This document shows, one piece after another, positions 55,391 through 64,000 of a stretch of 64,000 bases of DNA. A program made the position numbers and the translations under genes. The notes under the pieces are model-generated. The model was not told where the DNA came from and searched no databases. It saw only the letters and a program-made list of their open reading frames with translations. The stretch is taken from contig CP099842.1 of assembly GCA_030062745.1 (NCBI GenBank), positions 27,830,307 to 27,894,306 on the forward strand, read 5' to 3'. The DNA comes from Capitulum mitella. Lineage: Eukaryota > Arthropoda > Thecostraca > Pollicipedomorpha > Pollicipedidae. Every line of letters begins with the position of its first letter. Position 1 is the first letter of the stretch.

Positions 55391-57060
55391 TGCACAGAAA
55401 AGGACAAAATACGTCTTGTAGTAAATTCCCAAAAGGGGGCCAGAACTGTGCAAAAACTGTTTTCCCGTAGTCCTTACCACCTGAGCTGGGTCGTCAGACG
55501 TTTCCTTGCTGGACTGAATGGCGCCGTTTGGACGTTATACGTATTTTCCGCTGCAGGATCGATGTCGTTTTCGCGAACCAGTCGTCGCGGCGCATGCTGC
55601 TATCTGCATGGGCATCCGGAGCTGCTGTCGGGGCGTTACGGGAGTGCAGGTAAAAAAAGACCATCAGAATATCACGCTCGGGCAAGACAGGCCAGTCCAT
55701 CCGGTCCTGCCCTCCTTTGTACGCCTTCTGTACAGCAAGCCGTCGATTGCATCAATTCTGCGCTCTTGGCGTGTTCCCAACATTCACTGAACATGAAGAT
55801 GGCGAGTTTGTCAGTCCGACTGTGCTTCACTGCACGAGCTTGCTGGCTCCTAGCCAGCCTGAAATGTAAGTGGGAGTTTCTGCGCGCTGAAGCGCAAATG
55901 AGCGAACGTCTAACCACTGAGATATGGTCGTGGGGTAAAGGTGCTGGCCTCTCTTAAATCACATGAAGCTTAAACTTTAAGACTGACGTAACCCCATCGT
56001 AGTGGTTCGATTATGTATTAAAACTATGCTTGTGTGAAGTGCAGAAGACATCATACTAGATTTTCTCAGATCATTTCTTGTCAAAGACAATCAAACCCTG
56101 TTTTCGTGATTTTCCCCATCGCGTTGCTACGGCACCGGTTCCCGAAATAACTCCATAACGTGTTGCGATCAGTCGGCGCACGGCCAATCGATCACGGCCC
56201 GCCCGAGTTCCAGATTCAAACTCGGCCTGATGGGCCGGTCGAACCACTGCCCACGGGATGAATCGCCGGTGCTCCTGTGCGCGGGACCAGCACTGTAGCC
56301 CTCCGCACGACTGCGGCGGACCGGCCGCGGACGAGGCAGGGCCGGGCAGAGGACTGGCTCACCGGCCCTGGGCAGGAGCCGACGAGCTGAGGCCAGGCGC
56401 AGCATCATCATGTAAGACCAGGGGCCGGTGGACGCCGACACCGCCGAATCGGAGCCCCACAGCAGGCGTACTGTTTCGGCTTTTGCAAAAACGTGTAATG
56501 GTGAGATGCAGATCTAGGCTCGCCTTGGGCTCAGCAAACCCTTCATGTTCGAAGGGTTTGCCGTTCCGTTGGGTTTGGTCTGACCGTCGCCAGCGCCTTC
56601 TCGATACCGGAAGTTCATCAAACGAAAGGCGTTGTTGACGTTGGTTGGAACCCCTGCAGTAACGTCTGGACTGGACTGGTCTGTACTTGCCCGGACCGCC
56701 AGCAGTTCCAATCGCTCATGCATTAGCTCTACTTTTATCCCAGTTTTGATCTGAGCTTTAGCCATATAGCTTCGTGGCCGTCGTCACAGACAGTTAAACT
56801 GAGTGCAGTGGGGAAATAACCTCCCCGACCTCAGGGGAAATTTGGCTTTGACCGTACGGTGCTGCATGGAAAAGACGACTTGATGATGATGATGTGATCC
56901 TTCCCGCTCCGAAACTGTTCCGCTTATACCGCTGCCTAGCGACATCCTTTAAATGGCTCGGCCCACGACGTCTGAATGTACGCGCCCATTACTTACGCCA
57001 CGTGTCCTCAGATATTGCCGTGTCAGTCGCGGTCCTTTGCTGGGTGTGAAATGTTGTTAT
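55391..57060. other. Unassigned; GC-rich segment at 56.18-56.42 kb
   Basis: The GC-rich segment has a CCAAT (56,183) and ends in a donor-like CATCAT|GTAAGA at 56,413. A 126-codon ORF spans it. This could be a 5' exon of the gene whose exon is proposed at 57.76 kb, but there is no direct link. Confidence 0.3.
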
Positions 57061-57290
57061 AGCCGTTAGCCAGGCAGGAGCTGGTCAGCCGAGGCGGCCG
57101 GCCGGAGGTGCTGGATCAGGCGGCGGAGCAGCGTCTCGACCACGGCCGGGCTGCTGATGCCGCCCGCCGGCGCAGTCGTGGCTCCGGAGGTCGTGCGGGC
57201 CGATCGCAGGGCGGACCAGGCGGCAGGCCGCACGGGAAGGCCGTGGACAAGGCCCGGACTGGAGCGCCCGAAGCGAGGCCCGGCTCAGAC
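57061..57290. other. GC-rich sequence upstream of the candidate exon
   Basis: Open frame continues into the GATCAGAG repeats; no splice-supported exon. Confidence 0.35.
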
Positions 57291-57435
57291 CCAGGAGGGA
57301 ACCCGGACCAGAGCTCAGATCAGAACTCCGGGCAGATCCCGGGTCGTAGCTCAGATCGGAGTTCAGGTCTGAGCTGGGATCAGATTACGGATCAGGGCGC
57401 ACGATCAGAGCCCGGATCAGAGCCCAAATTAGAGC
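57291..57435. repeat. GATCAGAGCCC-type short tandem repeats
   Basis: Repeated GGATCAGAGCC, AGCTCAGATCGGA and GGATCAGATTAC blocks of 14-20 bp. Confidence 0.7.
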
Positions 57436-57551
57436 CTTGATAGGAACGCGAATCACGGCAGGTGGTACCACCGCCGCCGCCGGACGGGCGGTCACAGCAG
57501 GAGACGGCGGGACTAATTAAATGCCACCTCGGGCACGGATCAATACCAAGC

Positions 57552-57756
57552 GCCCTCTCCCTCCCTCTCTCCCCTCTCTCTCTCTCTCTCCATCTGTGCT
57601 TCTCCTTCTCTTTCTCTTCTTTCTCCCTCTCTTCTGCCTTCCCTACCTCCCCCCTCTCTTTCTCTCTCCCTCCCTCTATTTCCCCCCCTCTCTCTCTCTC
57701 TGACTCTCTCTCCGATTCTCTCCCACTCTCACTCCCACTCACGTCACCTCCCTCAG
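57552..57756 (+). repeat. 205-nt polypyrimidine tract ending in a splice acceptor
   Basis: Almost purely C and T with very few purines, running directly into CACCTCCCTCAG at 57,756. It is both a simple repeat and an unusually long pyrimidine tract for the next exon. Confidence 0.85.
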
Positions 57757-57957
57757 GGGCCAGTGGCTGCAGCGCGACTCACCGGCCGTCCGCGCCCGGG
57801 CCGCGCCGGCCGCGCCGTCCGCGCCCTCGGTCATCCTCGGCCGGGCGGAGCCGGCGGCGACCGAGCGCGACCTCTCGACCGGCCCCGGACGCTGGCGGCG
57901 GCCGCCTCGTCATGGCGCAGAGGAGCCGACAGAACTGTCGGCCGGCTGCAGCTCTCG
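57757..57957 (+). CDS. Probable internal coding exon of an unidentified gene
   Basis: It is bounded by CTCCCTCAG and GTGAGACG, and its 201 bp (a multiple of three) start and end in the same codon phase. The supported frame reads GQWLQRDSPAVRARAAP... VILGRAEPAATERDLSTGPG... and ends ELSAGCSS with no stop. Third positions in this frame are almost all G or C, as in the TTC5, torso-like and PAN exons here. Low-complexity Ala/Pro/Arg composition and no recognised domain suggest a disordered protein segment. Neighbouring exons were not found, so identity and even coding status remain open. Confidence 0.4.
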
Positions 57958-58139
57958 GTGAGACGCGGCGTTATGAGGGGCACTTTGCTTGAAGACCGGC
58001 GGGATGGCGGGCCGTTGCGCGGCATGTCGAGGACTTCTTCGCACGCTCTGGTTTAGAAATTCGGCGCGGGTAGCAGGAAAATCTCGGAACGAACTGGCGT
58101 TGGCGTCTCGGTCGCATCGTTCCAAAAATAAAACAAAAT

Positions 58140-58370
58140 GCAGCAAATGTTCTTGATTTGCAATGTGATAAGTCACAGATGTCAGTTAATAAGCGAGATA
58201 GTGAGTAAATAAGATAATAAATAAAATGAGGAAAAAAATCAGATTGTAAGATACGATAATGGAGTAAGATGGATACAATAAAGTAGACAAGAAAATATGA
58301 TAAGATATGGTGAGGTAATAAGGTAAGGTAATGAATAAAATAGGAAAGTAAGTATAATAACTTGCAGAAA
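58140..58370. repeat. ATAAGATAATGAATAAAATAGG-type low-complexity sequence
   Basis: Purine-rich, A-rich degenerate repeats of ATAAGAT, GGTAAGGTAA and AATAAAAT. Confidence 0.6.
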
Positions 58371-58550
58371 ATGCCGCGCCGTCTTTCGTCCCAGTTTGAC
58401 GACCGCTACGTCACGACCGACCGTCCCGCGGAGCTGAAGCCTGGTTACGTGACAGGTCCGGATACTGTTTTAAGTTTTCGCGGTCCAGTGCTCCCCCCGC
58501 CGGTGAGAGGCGCGCGAAAACGCATCCATTGGTTCGGCGTGCAACTTTGA
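58371..58550 (+). CDS. Short ORF with coding-like start, unidentified
   Basis: CTTGCAGAAAATG at 58,365 opens 59 codons (MPRRLSSQFDDRYVTTDRPA...), stop at 58,548. The first 25 codons have GC-biased third positions, the rest do not. CTTGCAG could be an acceptor. It may be a small last exon, or chance in a GC-rich patch. Confidence 0.2.
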   Translation: MPRRLSSQFDDRYVTTDRPAELKPGYVTGPDTVLSFRGPVLPPPVRGARKRIHWFGVQL

Positions 58551-59837
58551 CGGAAGTGCCCAAACACCGGTACGGTCCGCTTTCCGGCGCCTGATCGAGA
58601 GCCTCCCCGAGTGGCGCCGAAACAGAACCGGCTGCGCTCGACGAATAATCGGTTCAAGTTTTCGTCTGAAAGTTGGAGCCGACCTGCAAGTGCTTTTTCA
58701 CTTATTGAGAGGACTGCCCTACTTTAAACGCATGTTTCGGGCTGAGACAGCTTTGTTGATCTCGGAGCCAGAAACTGACTTGCAGTAGAGGAATTTCCAA
58801 ACCTTTTGGCGTCAAAAGCGGCTTCTCAAGATTTTCAGTGGCCTTCCCATGTGCAGAAACGATTTCTTACGACGAGGCTTTGCCCTGCCTGAAATGCTCA
58901 CCGCTGTGTAAAAGGCACCCAGAGCCTGAAATCCTCCACGCACACTGGCGGATCTGGAAGGGAGGAGGGGCATTGCCATCGGGCCTGTCGGGACTATACC
59001 CCCTGACCGCTGGGAAAGGTGGAAATATGTCTTCTGGCTCTTTCCCTCCCTCCTCATTTTGAGAGAAAAGCCCACTTTTTGCCTTTTTTAATACATAGTA
59101 ATTTTCGAAAATGAGGAAACAAAGCAGACGAAATCCGGGTGGAAAGTAGCATTTCGGGGAAGGTTGTGTCACACGGATTTACACGGATGGAGATGTGGCC
59201 TCCCCCTCCCCCCTTAGCACATGGTCTGGATTCCTCTTTTGCCACCCAACACAACAAATGTTTCGAGTTTAACGCACCAGTTAGTTATTCAACGTCACAT
59301 CTGCGTGGCATCAGAAAATCGTATATTATCGCCATTAGTGGCATCATGTGTTTGACGAAAGCAAGTAAATCCTGGTTTACTGAAGTTTGGTGCTTGCAGT
59401 TCAGCAGAATGAATGGTAAAACTGTGAGGGGCGAAATTTTTTTGTCGCCAGTTTGTTTTGTTTTCTTCTTTGTTTTCATTTTTTGTCACTATTTCTTTTG
59501 ACTTGAAATTGAAAGATATCTGTGTTTTTTTGCCCACACAATGAGAACGAATGACGGGACTTTTCCGCATACGATGATTTTTGTTATATTGCCATTTCAC
59601 ATTGCACGATTATTACAGACTATATCGCCAGCGTGCGACGAGTGACGCGTGACGCGTGAGCGAAAAAAGGAAATGCAAAAAAAAAACGCTTCGCTCCTCC
59701 AGTCGGTAAGCAGAAGCGCCGGACCATCGGGTTTGGGAGAGCAATGAACGAATGAATCGCGTGACTCCGTGTGACGCGTGGAAGTGAGTGAATGCGACGT
59801 CTCAGTTTGATATCAAAGGGGATTAAAACCTCACCAG
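58551..59837. other. Unassigned; GGGG-type repeat at about 58,935-59,070
   Basis: CTGGCGGATCTGGAAGGGAGGAGGGGCATTGCC is the left border type of the dispersed G-rich repeats. The remainder is AT-rich with nothing recognised. Confidence 0.45.
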
Positions 59838-59905
59838 ACTTGAACGCAGGTCCTGGTAGCCATCCGCCATGGCCATCCTGATACCCACTCGCCTGGTAAT
59901 CAGAC
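59838..59905 (-). repeat. tRNA-like repeat abutting a LINE remnant
   Basis: The minus strand reads CTGATTACCAGGCGAGTGGG and later GCGTTCAAGTCTGGTGAGG (B-box-like). It lies directly upstream of the LINE remnant. Confidence 0.4.
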
Positions 59906-59910
59906 ACAAC

Positions 59911-60577
59911 ATGGTTAAAATAGTTGTCTGCTCCGACTCCAAATCAGTATTTCAAACCATGAGCAACACGGCCGATCCATAACACAACATCACAGATTGC
60001 GTGCAGCAGGACGTGCCCCTGACGTAAACAACATTTCATTCCTCTGGATACCGGGACATGCAAATATCAAAGGGAACGAGCGAGCAGACCAAATTGCAAA
60101 ACAAGCATTAGATTGAAACATTTGCTTCGACATTAAATTATCATTGGGCGACTACAAGACAGTCCTTGAACATCACATCCGTCAGCGGCAGCAAAGGACT
60201 TGGACACAAAACCTTCACGAACATATGTACACAATCAAGCCCACACCTGGCGCCTGGGACACATCAAATCAAACATGCCAGCGTCAGGAAGTCGTCCTCG
60301 CCAGACTGAGAACGGGCCGCACAAAGCTCACAGAACCAATCATTGAGGACGGCTCTTATCAAACATCACAATGCAACAAATGCAACACGCCACTTAGCAC
60401 TAGCCACCTCCTGTTAGAGAAGAGGGACTTTGGCGCACAAAGACGACCAATCAGGGCCTTCTGCTAAGAAGAGTAAATCCATCCCACTCTGAGCACCTTC
60501 CTGGGTAGCCAGTGTGGAAACATTTGAAACTATTGTTCAGGTATCTAAATGACACGCACATAGCAGGAGAACTCTAG
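59911..60577 (+). pseudogene. I-like LINE 3' remnant with RNase H domain
   Basis: Read with a few frame corrections, the segment begins KIVVCSDSKSVFQTMSN (RNase H, catalytic Asp). It then shows FLWIPGHANIKGNERADQIA (RNase H His and the last Asp), a VLARLRTGRTKLT block, a Cys-rich QCNKCNTPLSTSHLLLE block, and ends YLNDTHIAGEL before a stop at 60,575. RNase H followed by LRTG, CxxC and a terminal YL-x-x-T helix is the C-terminus of I-superfamily LINEs. In-frame stops (for example after the spacer at 60,025 and near 60,114) show it is dead. Confidence 0.8.
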
Positions 60578-62160
60578 CACAGCACCAACACAACAACAAC
60601 CCTTTCCCTCTCTTCCACCCATTCTCCTATTCCGCAACACCCGGCGTGCTAGGGCCGGCGGAGAAACGGTGGTGGCGCTATCTTCCTAGCCCCTACGGTA
60701 AAGACCCTCAGTGTTTTTCGTGAGGACTAGCCCACGTGTCGGCGCCTAGGCCAAAAAGTAACATAAATCTTAACGCACATTTTTTAAGGAGGGAAAAAGT
60801 AACGACACTTGTTGTAGTCAAGGCGGTGATCCCCTTCACCTTCCCCATTCGCGCCCTGCCTCCGCTTCGCGGTGGCCTCCACACTTGCCGGTCTTCCACA
60901 CGGCTTCTAAATGTAGTCGGCACACAGGCAAACTCAGATTCAGCTAATCACTTGTGTTCACTACTCGTTCCCACTGCAACATTAAATGGAACATTTGCCC
61001 TGTCTCGAGACCCATAACACACAATCTACCGCACGCAGACTTAACAGACGGCGCATTATGGCCATGAGGTCGAGGAACGCTTTAAAACCCGATATAAATA
61101 AGGAAGTAAGACCACACATCAGATGACCCCTCGGCTCGTTCAGATCAACAAACCTCACCTCGCTCGAAGACGTAACAAACCCCAAAGGCCCACAATAAAT
61201 TCATTAACATGATATTGGCATCTCATGTAGGCATGCAAATGCATTCACAGTGGATGGATGTCAGTGTTCAAACAAAATGTCAGCAAGAAAATTCTTTAGA
61301 CGGAACTGATCACTTTTTTCAACGTATTTCCAGTCTTCAGCATCTCCGTCACCGTCATGCTTCCGTGCCACCTTCCGGGTTTCACGGTGTTCGAATCCAT
61401 TTCTAAGTTGATTCGTTGTCGTCGAAACCTGCAAGGAGACGGATTTTCGTCGCAACTTGTAAGGTAATCTGAACAGGACTGCTACCGGTAGAATGTCACA
61501 CACGCGTGGTAATGCGTCAGTAATCAGATTTTCACGGCGCAATTTCCACAAGTTCCAGTTATGGGAACAGCTATCCTCACATGATAGCGATGTACTATAT
61601 TTATATTCCGGGTTTTGTACGTAAGAAATATTAACCAGCATCCGGCTAGAGGAGGGGCGGCATGTTGCCAGCTCCCTTGAGAGTTTTCAGATATTTCGAG
61701 ACAACATGCAAACTCAGCACTTCAAAATTTTTAGTTGTTTTTTCTTAGTCCTTTCTACGGCTTGCGTGGAAGTTTCGACGTAAGATCGGGTCAGACCTCT
61801 GATGTAAGTCAGGTCAACTGAAGCTATTTTCGAAAAGGTTAAGCCCCGCGTAGCCTTTTCAAAAAAACAGAATATCAGAACAAAACCCATTGGAATTGGA
61901 GATCATGGCGGCGCAACAAATTGCTATCTCATGTAGAAAACTTCTGAGTCATCAACCTAAGGTCAAGCCCATTTTTAGCACATGTCGTTTTTTTTTCGGA
62001 AATTGATGGGACTTTCCCAACGGCTTTGCCATGAGGTGAAAACAAATTCCAATGATCGTCATTTGGCAAATTGTATTGACCTCCAATGTCTGGCCTGACG
62101 TCAGGTCACCAGTAACTTATGAACGCAGGTCGTTCAAATAGGCTATGAATGATTCGGGAC
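60578..62160. other. LINE 3' tail, then unassigned sequence
   Basis: Bases 60,578-60,730 are probably the LINE 3' UTR. The rest holds no recognised exon or repeat. Confidence 0.4.
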
Positions 62161-62162
62161 GG

Positions 62163-62540
62163 ATCGACAATGGTAGAACTGGTTCTCAAAGTTGCTAATG
62201 GTACAAGAAGCTCGACAAATAAAACATGTAATTTTTTCAAATAAATCTAGTTTGCGGAAACAAAGCCCGACCAGCTGTACAGGTTAATAACTTCTGAGTC
62301 TTTCCGAAAATTGTACATGGCAATCCGGGAAAACACAAATCATTAGCATCAAGAATCGACAATGGTAGAACTGGCTCTCAAAGCTGCTAATGATACAAAG
62401 GAACTCAAAGGCATATTTTTTCAAATAAAGAGGGTTTGCGACAACAGAACCCCACCAACTGTAAAGGTTGGTAAGTTCCGAGTCTTACCGAAAATTAAGC
62501 ATGGAAGACCGGGATAACACAAACCACTAGCAGTAAAAAC
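62163..62540. repeat. Tandem repeat, two ~191-bp units
   Basis: ATCGACAATGGTAGAACTGG starts at 62,163 and again at 62,354; both units continue through TTTTCAAATAAA and CCGAAAATT. Partial older units may extend left to about 61,900. Confidence 0.88.
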
Positions 62541-64000
62541 TAAGGTCTGTTTTAACAAAATAAAGGAAAGTCAAAATTAGTGCCCGTCAACCTTACCACT
62601 GAGCTTCGGTGCGTTGCAGATGCGTGCGACGCTGAGGCGAAGGAAATCGCAATGCCTTTAACTTGATGTTTTCTTGCAAATATTGATAAATCAAGCAAAT
62701 TAGACGTCTATCGACATTTGCGGACTTTTATCTGTCGGTTGGTACCATTTCACGTTTTCCTTACTAATCACATACCATGAGATCCAGGGCCTTTCTCCGG
62801 TTCATGCAGCCTGCCATGAAAACTTATATAGGGCGAAATGGCTTAAATAAGGTCCAGAATTTAAAAGAAAAGCGCGCACACAAAAACACCGCAGTTCTGA
62901 GCTCTAGTTGTCACGAGTATTCTAACGGTACATTTATTTCCATCGTAAAACCACCGTTTGTAAAACCGTTTGCGATTTAGGAGAGGGTTATCACCAAGAG
63001 CGCAGGAAGCGGGGAGAAGGCATGTGGGCAAAGCTCTTCGACTTTCTAAAAATCCAACTCGATTTTTTGTTGTTTATAATTTTATTTGTTCATTATACGA
63101 ATTTTGTTTTTATTGTACATAACCCGATATCTAATTGGTCCCATGAGCACTGACTGGAAAGAACTGATCCAAAATGTTCTTTGCCGCCCACAACTATGGA
63201 GGAGTTTCCACGCCCTTGGTTATCACCCCCCCCCCCTTGTTGGGTGTGCATGGTGCCCAGTGCCGGCCGGGCGCGGTTTACCTGTCCTGCGAGGCGCGTA
63301 AGGGGCATGGGTTTTGACGGAGGGAAAAGCTGGTTGAAATTAGCATTATGCCGTACATGAACATTACATGGGAAAAAGCATCATACAAATCTTCATTTGC
63401 CTCTGCCTAAGATGATGTAGCGGCCCTTATAATCTACCAAATGCTCCAAACTTATGTTGACACCGCAGGCTTCGTTGTGCTTTCATACCAAAAAAATATC
63501 TGCATCACTTTCTCTTTATCCTTAAAAGTATGAGCGCCATTTCAGCACTTTGCGCCGCGACCCTTTTTTTATTTTTCTTTCCATTGCGAGCTGTGACATG
63601 ATTCGGCTGCATGATAACGGCAAACCGCGAACCAGGAAATGTTCTTTTCCTTCATACTTAAACTGGTCTTAGAGAGCAAACATAATTTTGCTTGGGCGAC
63701 ATTTTACACGTTTGTTCATTTAACACGCGGTTTTATGTGCAGCGCATGAAGCAGACATACAAAGAACTTGGGAAACGAAATGCGAGCTGCGCTGTTCAAC
63801 TCTCGCGAATTGTTTTTTTTTCAGTGCAACACTGGAGTTACTAAAAACGATCTCACTTTTTTGCCGTGAGAATAGTTCGTGCGTCCCGGTCAAGAAAATC
63901 TGGCGATCGAGGAAGGTTGTCCGCCATTTTGCGGTTATCGTAAATCGCCCCGGGCGAGGGATGCCCTGGCCAGTCTTCTGCTCTTTCGGCCATTGTTCTC
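62541..64000. other. Unassigned sequence to the window end
   Basis: Includes a C10 run near 63,228 within a short GC-rich patch. No supported exon, domain or RNA gene. Confidence 0.5.

Overview
This window is eukaryotic nuclear DNA. Its genes are sparse and split by GT-AG introns, exon third positions are very GC-rich, and TA/TG microsatellites, minisatellites, satellites and decayed transposons fill the rest. A torso-like MACPF gene (an arthropod family) and a Star-like FkbM gene point to an arthropod. The GC-rich coding style makes a crustacean, perhaps a barnacle, my best guess; that last step is weakly supported.

Four genes are supported. (1) A Star-like FkbM-domain gene on the + strand, in at least four exons from 12.77 to 16.04 kb, with one apparent extra base in its SAM-binding signature exon. 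(2) A secreted cysteine-rich PAN/Apple-like protein on the - strand, a single 321-codon ORF at 18.47-19.44 kb, with a 32-nt hairpin abutting its start codon. (3) A torso-like MACPF gene on the + strand, with a short exon ending at 23,865 joined to a long last exon at 28,822-29,737 across a 5-kb intron. (4) A complete TTC5/Strap gene on the - strand, nine coding exons from 42,007 down to 36,447, predicted 432 aa. A fifth coding exon of unknown identity is likely at 57,757-57,957 (+), directly after a 205-nt pyrimidine tract. The four named genes show no functional link to one another; they are simply neighbours.

Layout. 0-6 kb: microsatellites, a decayed Penelope-like element with inverted flanks, and nested inverted repeats. 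6.8-9.5 kb: GC-rich repeats, mostly a degenerate tandem of about 30 bp. 12.7-16 kb: the FkbM gene. 18.4-19.5 kb: the PAN gene. 23.7-29.7 kb: torso-like, whose intron holds two minisatellites, two microsatellites and a CRE/CCAAT/E-box/TATA promoter-like cluster. 30 kb: a 20-bp minisatellite. 34.1-34.4 kb: a promoter-like block with a 5' splice donor. 36.4-42 kb: TTC5. 43.3-45.1 kb: a 141-bp satellite rich in nuclear-receptor half-sites that reverses orientation. 45.5 kb: a hAT transposase remnant. 48.5 kb: a CRE/CCAAT promoter-like CpG block. 49-51.3 kb: a tRNA-derived SINE and a roughly 145-bp tandem array carrying Pol III B-box-like motifs. 57-58 kb: a GC-rich block with the candidate exon. 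59.9-60.6 kb: an I-like LINE remnant with an RNase H domain.

No rRNA gene, intact tRNA gene, CRISPR array or prokaryotic operon structure is visible. Coordinates come from reading the sequence by eye; splice sites are inferred from GT-AG consensus, phase continuity and family knowledge, not from transcripts.
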